Source: Vogesella indigofera (GTDB lineage: Bacteria; Pseudomonadota; Gammaproteobacteria; Burkholderiales; Chromobacteriaceae). From it: DNA of 46,258 nt. Below, piece by piece: positions 39,386 to 46,258 of this stretch. The stretch is taken from assembly GCF_003633895.1 (NCBI RefSeq), contig NZ_RBID01000004.1, forward strand, positions 1 to 46,258, read 5' to 3'. The position numbers were made by a program, and so were the translations under genes. The notes below the pieces were generated by a model. The model was not told the DNA's origin and did not search any database. It saw only the letters and a program-made list of their open reading frames with translations. Numbering within the stretch: position 1 is the stretch's first letter; each line of letters starts with the position of its first letter.

Positions 39386-39412
39386 TCAAGAACAAGCGCG
39401 CCGCGCCGATAA
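39386..39412 (+). promoter_or_regulatory. Sigma-28 (FliA) flagellar promoter
   Basis: A perfect GCCGATAA -10 element (39405-39412) is preceded at exactly 15 bp by TCAA (39386-39389), against the consensus TAAA. It lies 45 bp before the flagellin start. This places the gene in the late flagellar class. Confidence 0.8.
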
Positions 39413-39457
39413 GGGATCATCCCTTGCCACCGGCATCGCTCTGCGAGATCGCGCTTC

Positions 39458-41137
39458 GTGCAAATCAATACCAATACGCTGGCCATGCATGCGCAGCGGC
39501 AACTAGAAAAGTCGAGCAACAGCCTGACGCGGACCCTGGCGCGGCTGTCTTCCGGCCTGCGCATCAACAGCGCGATGGACGACGCCGCCGGCCAGGCCAG
39601 CGCCAGCCGCATGGATGCAAAAATCCGCGGCGAGCGCCAGGGCCTGCGCAATGTCACCGACAATACCTCGATGCTGCAGGTGACCGAAGGCGCGCTGGCC
39701 AAGGTCAGCGACATGCTGCAACGCATGCGCGAGCTGTCGGTGCAGGCCGCCAACGGCACGCTGAGCAGCCCCGACCGGCAGGCACTGCAGGCGGAAGCCA
39801 ACCAGCTGCTGCAGGGCATCGACCAGATCGGACGCGAGACGGAATTCAACGGCCAGCAGGTGTTTTCACAATCCACCACCAGCCTCGGCGGGGATGCAGA
39901 CAAGCGCGCGGTGATGGACGGCCTGCAACTGGGCTGGCTGGAGGCGTCGGAACGCCGCATCAAGCAGTTCTACGGCATCCAGGGCGACGGCGCCACCATG
40001 ACGGTGAACCTCAATCCGGGCACCCCGGGCGGCACGCTGGCCTCGGTCAGCTACACCGGCACCGATGGCGGCGGCAGGATGCTGGGCGTGGCGCTCAATG
40101 TCGAGATGGCCGACTTCACGCCGGCCAACCTGCCCAACGGCGGTAGCGCCCCGTTCTACAACGATCGCGTGATCGCCCACGAGATGGTGCACGCGGTGAT
40201 GGGACGCAGCATGAACATCACCACGCTGCCGACCTGGTTCATGGAGGGCACCGCCGAATTCATCCACGGCGCCGACGAGCGGCTGGCCGGCGACGTGGCG
40301 GCGGCCGGCAGTGCCGCCGCCCTGGTCGGCGGCAATAACCTCGGCGGCGCGTGGGCCAGCGACTCGGCGCACTATTCGGCCGCCTACGCCGCCACCCGCT
40401 ACCTGCACCAGCAGGTGAAACAAGCCGGCGGCAGCGGCATCAAGGACGTGATGCAGGCGCTCAATGGCGGCGCCACGCTCGACGCCGCGATCAACAGCGC
40501 CACCAAGGGCAACCTGGCCAGTAGCGCCGCCTTCATCGCGTCGTGGAACACCAACGGCGCCGCCTTCATCGGCAGCATGGACCTGAGCAATGCCGACACC
40601 GGTGCCGTCGGCGGTGCCGATGCCGACGGCGGCACGGTGCTGAGCGCGGAAACGGCGCTGGACGACAACAACGCCTCGCTGTCCGGCGCCAACGTGCTGC
40701 AGGGCTTCAAGCTGGATTTCCCCGACATTGCCGGCGCCACCGGGCAGAACTTCTTTACCGTGCAAAGTGGCAGCAATGCCGGCGACACGCTGCAAGGCTC
40801 GGTCGGCGCGGTGAACGTGGCCTCGCTCGGGCTGCAGGATCTCGATCTCGACAAGCTGGCCAAGTTCGCCATCTTCCACCTCGACCAGGCGCTGGACTAC
40901 GTCTCGCAGGAGCGGGCCAAGATTGGCGGCATGATGTCGCGGCTGGACAGTGCCAGCCAGAACCTGCAGAGCTCGACCGAGAACGCCAGCGCCGCACGCT
41001 CGCGCATCATGGACGCCGACTACGCGCAGGAAACCGCCAACCAGACGCGGCAAAGCGTGCTGCAGCAGGCCGGCACCGCGATGCTGGCGCAGGCCAACAG
41101 CCAGAGCCAGAACGTGCTGCGGCTGCTGCAGGTCTAA
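39458..41137 (+). CDS. Flagellinolysin: flagellin with an internal zinc metallopeptidase domain
   Basis: 559 residues. The N-terminal D0/D1 helices (about 1-140: INTNTLAMHAQRQL, LARLSSGLRINSAMDDAAG) and the C-terminal helices (about 465-559, ending LRLLQV) are those of flagellin. In the surface-exposed middle is a gluzincin domain: HEMVH at 241-245 and a third zinc ligand E263 in WFMEGTAEF, 18 residues later, as in collagenase-like M9 peptidases. This is the flagellinolysin architecture, in which thousands of proteases line the filament. The frame begins with GTG at 39458, giving a normal flagellin N-terminus, but the ribosome binding site is poor. A sigma-28 promoter lies upstream. No other flagellar gene is in the window, so it appears to be an orphan. 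Proteolytic activity is inferred from the intact motif. Confidence 0.9.
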   Translation: MQINTNTLAMHAQRQLEKSSNSLTRTLARLSSGLRINSAMDDAAGQASASRMDAKIRGERQGLRNVTDNTSMLQVTEGALAKVSDMLQRMRELSVQAANGTLSSPDRQALQAEANQLLQGIDQIGRETEFNGQQVFSQSTTSLGGDADKRAVMDGLQLGWLEASERRIKQFYGIQGDGATMTVNLNPGTPGGTLASVSYTGTDGGGRMLGVALNVEMADFTPANLPNGGSAPFYNDRVIAHEMVHAVMGRSMNITTLPTWFMEGTAEFIHGADERLAGDVAAAGSAAALVGGNNLGGAWASDSAHYSAAYAATRYLHQQVKQAGGSGIKDVMQALNGGATLDAAINSATKGNLASSAAFIASWNTNGAAFIGSMDLSNADTGAVGGADADGGTVLSAETALDDNNASLSGANVLQGFKLDFPDIAGATGQNFFTVQSGSNAGDTLQGSVGAVNVASLGLQDLDLDKLAKFAIFHLDQALDYVSQERAKIGGMMSRLDSASQNLQSSTENASAARSRIMDADYAQETANQTRQSVLQQAGTAMLAQANSQSQNVLRLLQV

Positions 41138-41260
41138 GCGCCGCCTTCACTGCGGCGGCGCGCCACGGCTCAGGGACGCTGCGGGCATTGTTGCCAGCGC
41201 AAGCACGCACGGCAGGCCGCGCCACCGGCGCTCGAATGAGCGGCAACACCCACAAAACAA

Positions 41261-41291
41261 TGCGGCCAACCTTGTCTCAAGGTTGGCCGCA
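41261..41291. terminator. Inward-facing inverted pair of the dispersed repeat, terminator-like
   Basis: TGCGGCCAACCTT (41261-41273) and AAGGTTGGCCGCA (41279-41291), both exact, with a five-base centre, about 120 bp after the flagellin gene. It could end the flagellin transcript. Confidence 0.75.
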
Positions 41292-41718
41292 TTGGCGTAT
41301 TCGGTGCTGGTAGCGCGGCCGGCCGGTCACGGCGAGCAGGCAAAAAAAATCCCCTGAGGGTTTCCACAGGGGCCAACACGAGGAAGAAACACCACACCGG
41401 CACGGGGCCGACGGATGCTTCGAGGGGCTAACACCACAAAAACCTTTCGGCTTGAGTGCAGCGCACAATTTAAGGCAATTACTCTAATTTGTCCACTGCT
41501 TTATCAGGGGCTTAGCCGCGGTTCACGATCCCGCGCGCCCAAGTCAGGCAAGGCGGAGCTGGCCCAAAAAGCGCCGTTGATGCTGATATCGATACCCATG
41601 TTTTGGCCAATGCCAACACAGGATCACCCACTGATATCAGGTCGCAGCAGATTGTGCACAGGTTCTTGTGCGACGACACACCGTTGCCGACGCTCGCCGC
41701 GGCGGGCAGATCGGCGCC
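41292..41718. other. Gene-free region between the flagellin and regA
   Basis: No convincing gene. It holds a hairpin of CCCCTG and CAGGGG near 41352-41374 next to an A run, which may end transcripts from either side, and an A+T-rich patch (about 41466-41505) unlike its surroundings. Short frames here have no recognisable similarity; decayed coding sequence is possible. Confidence 0.4.
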
Positions 41719-42243
41719 TCAATCGCGTACCGGACGCTTGGCCAGCATGCGCTGCACGCTGCGGCGGTGCATGTTCAGCGCGCGGGCGGTGGCGGAAACA
41801 TTGCCGTCGTGCTCGGCCAGCACCCGCTGCAGGTGTTCCCAGCTGACGCGCTTCAGCGACATCGGCGCGACGGGCAGCGCGCGCTCCGGGTTCGGTGCCG
41901 GCGCGCCGAGCGCGGCCAGGATCTCGTCGGCGCCGGCCGGCTTGGCCAGGTAGTTGACCGCGCCCAGCTTCACCGCCTCCACCGCGGTGGCGATGCTGGC
42001 GTAGCCGGTCAGCACCAGCAGCCGTGCCTGCGGCGCGGCGGCCAACAGTTGCGGCAGCAGGCGCAGGCCACTGTCGCCGTCAAGATTGAGGTCGAGGATG
42101 ATCGCCTGCGGCGCACTGGTCACCGCCTGCAACGCGGCGGCCACGTTGGCCGCATGGCGTACCGCATGGCCGCGGCGCTGCAGGCTGCGCGCCAGCATCG
42201 CGGCGAACACCGCGTCGTCTTCCACCAGCAGGATGTCCATCAT
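41719..42243 (-). CDS. regA: RegA/ActR/PrrA-type redox response regulator
   Basis: About 174 residues. Receiver domain with E7/D8/D9 and phospho-acceptor near D50 (ILDLNLDGDSGL), a lysine in NYLAKPAGADE, then a Fis-type helix-turn-helix (SWEHLQRVLAEHDGNVSATARALNMHRRSVQRML), the combination that defines the RegA family. These regulators switch energy metabolism (photosynthesis, respiration, nitrogen and carbon fixation) with redox state. The start overlaps the kinase stop; two adjacent ATGs (42243, 42240) are possible. A near copy of the dispersed repeat lies at 42142-42154. Confidence 0.92.
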   Translation of the reverse strand: MMDILLVEDDAVFAAMLARSLQRRGHAVRHAANVAAALQAVTSAPQAIILDLNLDGDSGLRLLPQLLAAAPQARLLVLTGYASIATAVEAVKLGAVNYLAKPAGADEILAALGAPAPNPERALPVAPMSLKRVSWEHLQRVLAEHDGNVSATARALNMHRRSVQRMLAKRPVRD

Positions 42244-43484
42244 GCGTCGCCCTCCAGCGGCAGCCGAAGCGTGGCGCACACGCCACCGGCGGCATCGTTT
42301 TCCAGCCGCAATTCGCCCCCCAGGTGCGACAGCGTCACGTGCGACAGCATCACGCCAAGGCCGAGGCCGGCCGGCTTGTCGCTATCCAGCGGCGCCAGCC
42401 CGGCGCGCGCCAGCTGTGCGGCGCTGAGGCGGCCACGACGGTTGCGGATGCGCAGTTGCAGCTGCCCGTCGGCGATGGCGGCGTCGAGTTCCACCTCGCC
42501 GCCGCCAGCATCCGCCGCATTGTTGAGCAGGTTGCACAGCGCCGGCCAGAAGCGCGGGTCCGGCGCCATCAGCGGCCCGCCGTGCAGCAGGCCGTCGCGC
42601 TGCAGCCGCACCCCCGGCCGTGTCGCCTGCCAGCCCTGCAGCTGCTGCGCCAGCGCGTCGCCGATCGGCTGCGGCGGCGGCCGGCTTTCGGCGCCGGCCT
42701 TCAGCTGCACCAGCGCCTGGCGACACAGCGCCAGTTGCTGCCGCATCAGCTGCAGGTCGGGCTGCAGCGCGGCATCGGCGGCAGTACTGGCGCACAGCTC
42801 GTCGCACAACAGGGTCAGCGTGTTGAGCGGCGTCGACAGGCTGTGTGCGGTGCCGGCCGCCTGCACCCCCAGCGCCACCAGCTGCTCGTCGCGCAGCTGC
42901 GCCTCGCGCGCCTGCGCCAGTGCCGCCTCGCGCTGCGCCAGCTGCCGCGCCAGCGACGACACGAAGGTGGTCAGCAACAGCACCGACACCGCAAAAGTCA
43001 GCCACATGCCGACCAGATGCAGGCGGAAGGCGTAGGCGGCATCGTCGCCGGCCAGTGGCCACGGCAGGTGCCAGCCAAACAGCAGCGCGTAGCCGCCCAG
43101 GCTCAGCAGCGCCAGCAGCCACGCCTGGCGCGGCGGCAACAGCAAGGCTGCCAGCAGCACCGGCGGCAGGTACAGCGAGGCCAGCGGGTTGGCGGCGCCG
43201 CCGCTGAAGGCCAGCACCTCGGAGAGCACCAGCACGTCGCCGAACAGGCCGAGCGCCAGCTGCGAGCGTGGCGGCAGCGGCCAGTGCCGCAGCGCGAAGT
43301 TGAGCACGGCCAGCGTCGCCAGCGCCTGCACCAGCAGCAGCCACGGCAACTGCAGCGCCAGCTGTGCGGCCAACAGCAGGGTCAGCAGCGCCGCGCCCAA
43401 CATCAGCCAGCGCAAACGCCGTACCGCCTGCGCCACCGGCCCAAGGTTGGCCGCAAACAGCAGCGGAAAAGTGGAAGTCATCAT
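42240..43484 (-). CDS. regB: RegB/PrrB-type membrane redox sensor kinase
   Basis: 414 residues with six membrane segments (about 25-178). The quinone-sensing GGxxNPF-like motif is GGAANPL at 95-101. The phospho-accepting H214 is in GTAHSLSTPLNTL. Exactly 40 residues later stands C254, the spacing of the redox-active cysteine of RegB (H225/C265). The N box is NLLNNAADAG (318-327) and the G2 box GLGLGVML (373-380). Oddly, the G1 box (DxGxG) is not recognisable: the expected place reads RIRNRRGRLS, so ATP binding may be altered. An exact repeat copy at 43443-43455 encodes AANL near the N-terminus. No clear ribosome binding site is seen before the double ATG. Confidence 0.88.
   Translation of the reverse strand: MMTSTFPLLFAANLGPVAQAVRRLRWLMLGAALLTLLLAAQLALQLPWLLLVQALATLAVLNFALRHWPLPPRSQLALGLFGDVLVLSEVLAFSGGAANPLASLYLPPVLLAALLLPPRQAWLLALLSLGGYALLFGWHLPWPLAGDDAAYAFRLHLVGMWLTFAVSVLLLTTFVSSLARQLAQREAALAQAREAQLRDEQLVALGVQAAGTAHSLSTPLNTLTLLCDELCASTAADAALQPDLQLMRQQLALCRQALVQLKAGAESRPPPQPIGDALAQQLQGWQATRPGVRLQRDGLLHGGPLMAPDPRFWPALCNLLNNAADAGGGEVELDAAIADGQLQLRIRNRRGRLSAAQLARAGLAPLDSDKPAGLGLGVMLSHVTLSHLGGELRLENDAAGGVCATLRLPLEGDA
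43443..43455 (+). repeat. Dispersed 13-mer repeat, single copy inside regB
   Basis: Exact AAGGTTGGCCGCA near the 5' end of regB; in the gene direction it encodes Ala-Ala-Asn-Leu at residues 11-14. Confidence 0.85.
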
Positions 43485-43573
43485 GGCGGCTACTTTAGCA
43501 TCGCCGTCGCCGCGCGCGGCAGGCTGCGACGATTTGTCGCAGCGGCCGGTCGCGCCTTTTGCCGGGCACAGGC

Positions 43574-43602
43574 TTGACAGAAAAAAAACGGACGGCTAAT
43601 AT
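43574..43602 (+). promoter_or_regulatory. Strong sigma-70 promoter of tRNA-Tyr
   Basis: Perfect TTGACA (43574-43579), 17-bp spacer, TAATAT (43597-43602), with the mature tRNA starting 14 bp later. Confidence 0.88.
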
Positions 43603-43616
43603 GCGCCGCTCTTGTC

Positions 43617-43701
43617 GGGGGGATTCCCGAGCGGTCAAAGGGATCAGACTGTAAATCTGACGGCTCAGCCTTCGAAGGTTCGAATCCTTCTCCCCCCACC
43701 A
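43617..43701 (+). tRNA. tRNA-Tyr (anticodon GTA)
   Basis: 85 nt with an encoded CCA. Acceptor GGGGGGA/TCCCCCC, anticodon loop CTGTAAA with anticodon GTA, and the long variable arm typical of bacterial tRNA-Tyr. Confidence 0.96.
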
Positions 43702-43712
43702 CAAGACTCATC

Positions 43713-43743
43713 AAAGCCCTGCGCACCGCGTCAGGGCTTTTTT
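43713..43743 (+). terminator. Rho-independent terminator of tRNA-Tyr
   Basis: AAAGCCCTG/CAGGGCTTT stem with a ten-base loop and a run of six T, 12 bp after the tRNA. Confidence 0.88.
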
Positions 43744-43772
43744 GTTTACCCGCGCCGCCAGCCCGCGGCCGC

Positions 43773-43803
43773 AAAAAAAAAGCCGCCCGCTGCTGCGGAC
43801 GGC
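43773..43803 (-). terminator. Rho-independent terminator of the isocitrate/isopropylmalate-type dehydrogenase gene
   Basis: On the minus strand GCCGTCCGC-AGCA-GCGGGCGGC (one mismatch) is followed by nine T, about 110 bp after the stop. Confidence 0.8.
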
Positions 43804-43913
43804 CACTTCCAGTTCGCTTGGCGAAGACGCCTCCCCGCCAATCCCGACTATAGCCAATGGTCGGCGGCGACGGAATGCGGCATCTTGTCGCAGCCTGCCC
43901 TGTCCCGCAGCCC

Positions 43914-44915
43914 TTAATCCAGATCCAGCCGCACCAGCACCGCATCGCAAAACGTCGCCGTACTCGCGTCCCCGCCAAGATCGGGGGTGGCGATGCCGTC
44001 GGCCAGCGTGCGCCGCACCGCCTGCTCCAGGCTTGCGGCCAACGTTGGCTGCGCCCACCAGTGGCGCAGCAGCAGCGCCAGCGACAGCAGCGCCGCCACC
44101 GGGTTGGCAATGCCGCGACCGGCGATGTCCGGCGCCGAGCCGTGCACCGGTTCGGCAATCGCCGCCTCGGCGCCCAGGTTCAGCGACGCCGCCACCCCCA
44201 GCCCGCCGCCGAAAGCCGCCGCCAGATCGGAAAGAATATCGCCGTAGAGATTGGGCGCCAGCAGCACGTCGAAACCTTGCGGCGCCTGCGCCAGCTTCAG
44301 CGCGGCGGTGTCGACCAGCAGCTCGTCCACCGCGATCTGCGGATAATCCGCGGCCACTTCGCGCGCCGCGTCGCGGAACAGGCCGTCGGTGAGCGGCATG
44401 ATGTTGGCCTTGTGCACGATGGTGACGCGCCGGCGGCCGCCGTCCTGCGCCAGGCGGAACGCGGTCTCGGCGACGCGGCGCGAGGCGGCACGGGTGATGC
44501 GCTTGATGGCGGTGGCGGTGTCGCCGTCGGACTGCTCCTCGCCGACATACAGGTCTTCGGTGTTCTCGCGCACGATCAAGAGGTCGATGCCCTCGGCCGC
44601 GCCGCAGCCGGGCAGGCTCAGGGTTGGCCGCACATTGGCGTGGCAGCCCAGCTCGCGCCGCAGCTGCACGATCGGCGAGCGGTAACCGGCCACCGGATAC
44701 GCCGGCGAGCTGACCGCGCCGAACAACACCGCGCCGCAATCGCGCGCCGCGGCCAGTGTCGCCGCCGGCAACGCCGTGCCCTGCTGCCGGAAGGTGTCCC
44801 AGCCGGCGTCGGCGGTCACGATCTGCAAAGCCGGCAGCAGCCGATGCAATACCCGTACCGCCTGCGGCACCACTTCGCGGCCGATGCCATCGCCGCTGAT
44901 CACGCATAGTTTCAT
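43914..44915 (-). CDS. Isocitrate/isopropylmalate-family NAD-dependent dehydrogenase
   Basis: 333 residues. Beta-decarboxylating dehydrogenase fold: GDGIGREVVPQAVRVL at the N-terminus, LRRELGCHANVRP near 84 (substrate arginines), ENTEDLYVGEE near 115, HKANIMPLTDGLFRD near 167, and the metal-site NLYGDILSDLAAAFGGGLG near 222, then VHGSAPDIAGRGIANP near 257. The serial pattern fits isocitrate, homoisocitrate or tartrate/malate enzymes more than LeuB, which would normally sit with leuCD; the substrate is open. The ATG at 44915 has GGGAG about 7 nt upstream and gives the usual KLCVISGDGIG start. Two repeat-like motifs (44034-44046, 44620-44632) lie in frame. Confidence 0.85.
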   Translation of the reverse strand: MKLCVISGDGIGREVVPQAVRVLHRLLPALQIVTADAGWDTFRQQGTALPAATLAAARDCGAVLFGAVSSPAYPVAGYRSPIVQLRRELGCHANVRPTLSLPGCGAAEGIDLLIVRENTEDLYVGEEQSDGDTATAIKRITRAASRRVAETAFRLAQDGGRRRVTIVHKANIMPLTDGLFRDAAREVAADYPQIAVDELLVDTAALKLAQAPQGFDVLLAPNLYGDILSDLAAAFGGGLGVAASLNLGAEAAIAEPVHGSAPDIAGRGIANPVAALLSLALLLRHWWAQPTLAASLEQAVRRTLADGIATPDLGGDASTATFCDAVLVRLDLD

Positions 44916-45055
44916 CTTCTGCTCCCGCTCCGTGTCGCCTGCTTGTTGTTGCATGGCAACATATCGCGCCGCCCGGCACAGGGCAAGTGGCGCCGCCACC
45001 TGCGCCGCCAAGCTCGCCACGGCGGGCTATTCGAGAACGGCTATCATTCTATCCC

Positions 45056-45069
45056 CTGATATAAATCAA
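45056..45069. promoter_or_regulatory. FNR/ANR-like box upstream of fpr
   Basis: CTGATATAAATCAA differs by one base from the FNR consensus TTGAT-N4-ATCAA. It lies about 100 bp before fpr, in the divergent region with the dehydrogenase gene. A TAGAAT -10-like box is at 45123-45128. The position is not the classic -41.5, so its function is unsure. Confidence 0.4.
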
Positions 45070-45169
45070 AAAAGCAATAAAGACAGAACCTTTACATCCA
45101 AGCAGTTATTTGGAAGTCGGGTTAGAATACGCACTTGTTGAATTTGCCCGTTTGATAAAGACGACACTC

Positions 45170-45949
45170 ATGGCTACTCTTTCCTCCGAAACCGTCCTGT
45201 CCGTCCATCACTGGAACGACACCCTGTTCAGCTTCACTTGCACCCGCGATCCGGGTCTGCGTTTCATCAACGGCCAGTTCGTGATGATCGGTCTGGAAGT
45301 GAACGGCAAACCGCTGATCCGCGCCTACTCGGTGGCCAGCGCCAACTGGGAAGAGCACCTTGAGTTCTACTCGATCAAGGTGCCGAACGGTCCGCTGACC
45401 TCGCGTCTGCAGAATATCCAGCCGGGCGACAAGGTGGTGATCTCCGGCAAGCCGACCGGTACCCTGGTGCAGGACAACCTGCTGCCGGACGCCAAGAACC
45501 TGTACCTGCTGTCCACCGGCACCGGCCTCGCCCCGTTCATGTCCATCATCAAGGACCCGGACGTGTACGACCGCTACGAAAAAATCGTGCTGATCCACGG
45601 CGTACGCTGGGTCAGCGAGCTGGGCTACCAGGACTACATCACCAAGGAACTGGCCGAGCACGAGTTCCTGGGCGAAATGATCCGCGAAAAGCTGATCTAC
45701 TACCCGACCGTGACGCGCGAACCGTTCCGCAACCAGGGCCGCCTGACCGACCTGATCCTCAACGGCAAGCTGGCCAGCGACATCGGCCTGCCGCAGCTGA
45801 ACCCGCAGACCGACCGCGCGCTGCTGTGCGGCAGCCCGGCGATGCTGGAAGACACCTGCAAGCTGCTGGACAGCCTCGGCTTTGTCGAGTCGCCACGCAT
45901 GGGCGAACCCGGCCACTACGCCATCGAACGCGCCTTCGTCGAAAAGTAA
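45170..45949 (+). CDS. fpr: Ferredoxin/flavodoxin-NADP(+) reductase
   Basis: 259 residues. FAD domain with the flavin-binding RAYSVAS (51-57) and a GxxT/S-like PNGPLTSRL near 72; NADP domain with STGTGLAPFMSI near 115 and LLCGSPAMLEDT near 219; C-terminal AFVEK as in the subclass I bacterial enzymes. It shuttles electrons between NADPH and ferredoxin or flavodoxin, for Fe-S cluster supply and oxidative stress defence. The ATG at 45170 gives the usual MATLSSETVLSVHHWND start; earlier codons are in the promoter region. Confidence 0.95.
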   Translation: MATLSSETVLSVHHWNDTLFSFTCTRDPGLRFINGQFVMIGLEVNGKPLIRAYSVASANWEEHLEFYSIKVPNGPLTSRLQNIQPGDKVVISGKPTGTLVQDNLLPDAKNLYLLSTGTGLAPFMSIIKDPDVYDRYEKIVLIHGVRWVSELGYQDYITKELAEHEFLGEMIREKLIYYPTVTREPFRNQGRLTDLILNGKLASDIGLPQLNPQTDRALLCGSPAMLEDTCKLLDSLGFVESPRMGEPGHYAIERAFVEK

Positions 45950-45980
45950 TACCGGCCCTGCCGCTTGCGGCCAGCCTGTC

Positions 45981-46006
45981 ACACCCCGCCGCGTGCGGGG
46001 TGTTTT
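45981..46006 (+). terminator. Rho-independent terminator of fpr
   Basis: ACACCCCGC/GCGGGGTGT perfect 9-bp stem with a five-base loop and a short T run, 31 bp after the stop. Confidence 0.85.
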
Positions 46007-46103
46007 GCTGTTGGCGCCAGCTGCCGCGCAGGTGAGCGTGCCGGGCATGGCGTGTCTCGCGGCCACGGCCATTGGCACCCACCGCAGCCATGACGATGCC
46101 AAT

Positions 46104-46112
46104 TGTGGATAA
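46104..46112 (-). promoter_or_regulatory. DnaA box, copy 1
   Basis: TGTGGATAA, the exact complement of the consensus DnaA box TTATCCACA. Confidence 0.55.
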
Positions 46113-46133
46113 CTTACGGAATCAGCCTGCCGC

Positions 46134-46142
46134 TGTGGATAA
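46134..46142 (-). promoter_or_regulatory. DnaA box, copy 2
   Basis: A second exact TGTGGATAA in the same orientation, 30 bp from the first (about three helical turns). Confidence 0.55.
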
Positions 46143-46188
46143 GCTGAAGTGCACCGCAACCCTGTCATGCGACAGCCGGACGGGCACA

Positions 46189-46258
46189 GGGAAACGGGGA
46201 AACGGGGAAACGGGGAAACGGGGAAACGGGGAAACGGGGAAACGGGGAAACGGGGAAA
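46189..46258. repeat. 8-bp tandem repeat (GGGGAAAC), running off the window
   Basis: One degenerate unit, seven perfect GGGGAAAC units and a partial unit in 70 bp, with exact period 8. It starts 46 bp after the second DnaA box in a gene-free stretch and continues past the right edge. Confidence 0.95.

Noticed and set aside
46189-46258. The GGGGAAAC array as a CRISPR
   Set aside because: Units are contiguous, 8 bp, with no spacers; it is a simple tandem repeat.

Overview
The window looks like a chromosomal segment of a GC-rich (about 65-70% G+C by eye) betaproteobacterium, most likely of the order Neisseriales (Chromobacteriaceae/Vogesella-like). This is inferred from the block lolB-ispE-tRNA-Gln-tRNA-Gln-prs-rplY-pth-ychF, a RegB/RegA-type redox pair, a diheme c5-type cytochrome and the protein sequences in general. 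No genus can be proven from the sequence alone.

Layout. 1-1.7 kb: lower-GC edge with an IS3-family element running off the left end, inserted into an older IS3 relic, then a polyprenyl-phosphate sugar-1-phosphate transferase that probably ends a surface-polysaccharide cluster. 1.7-7.8 kb: glutamate synthase gltBD (minus). 8-12.3 kb: a ClsB-like cardiolipin synthase and a large Orn/Lys/Arg decarboxylase behind a long, hairpin-rich leader. 12.3-16 kb: a sensory module of a periplasmic binding protein, a divergent histidine kinase and FixJ/NarL-type regulator, and a secreted HbpS/GlcG-like protein; the same palindromic operator lies before both ends of the module. 16.1-18.9 kb: a cystine-type uptake operon (binding protein, permease) with a trans-sulfuration enzyme but no ATPase. 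19.1-25.9 kb: the conserved housekeeping block, including two tRNA-Gln genes and a lipoprotein with TPR-like repeats. 25.9-36 kb: mutM, plsC, dctA, apaH, rep, a diheme cytochrome c, tRNA-Arg, a Nudix hydrolase, an aldehyde dehydrogenase. 36-39.3 kb: an ExoD-like protein, then a tight GST / Cys-rich protein / FAD-oxidase operon. 39.4-41.1 kb: a sigma-28-driven flagellin with an internal zinc metallopeptidase domain (flagellinolysin). 41.7-43.5 kb: regBA. 43.6-46.3 kb: tRNA-Tyr, an isocitrate/isopropylmalate-type dehydrogenase, ferredoxin-NADP reductase, two DnaA boxes and an 8-bp tandem repeat at the right edge.

The most striking feature is not a gene. A 13-mer, AAGGTTGGCCGCA (core GTTGGCCGCA), occurs exactly 15 times by hand count in 46 kb on both strands, and its 10-mer core about 33 times, against less than one expected by chance. 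It occurs singly inside genes, often encoding Ala-Ala-Asn-Leu, and as inverted pairs at gene ends. This is how the DNA uptake sequences of Neisseriaceae and Pasteurellaceae are laid out, but the sequence matches no uptake-sequence dialect I know. It is the best candidate here for an undescribed system.
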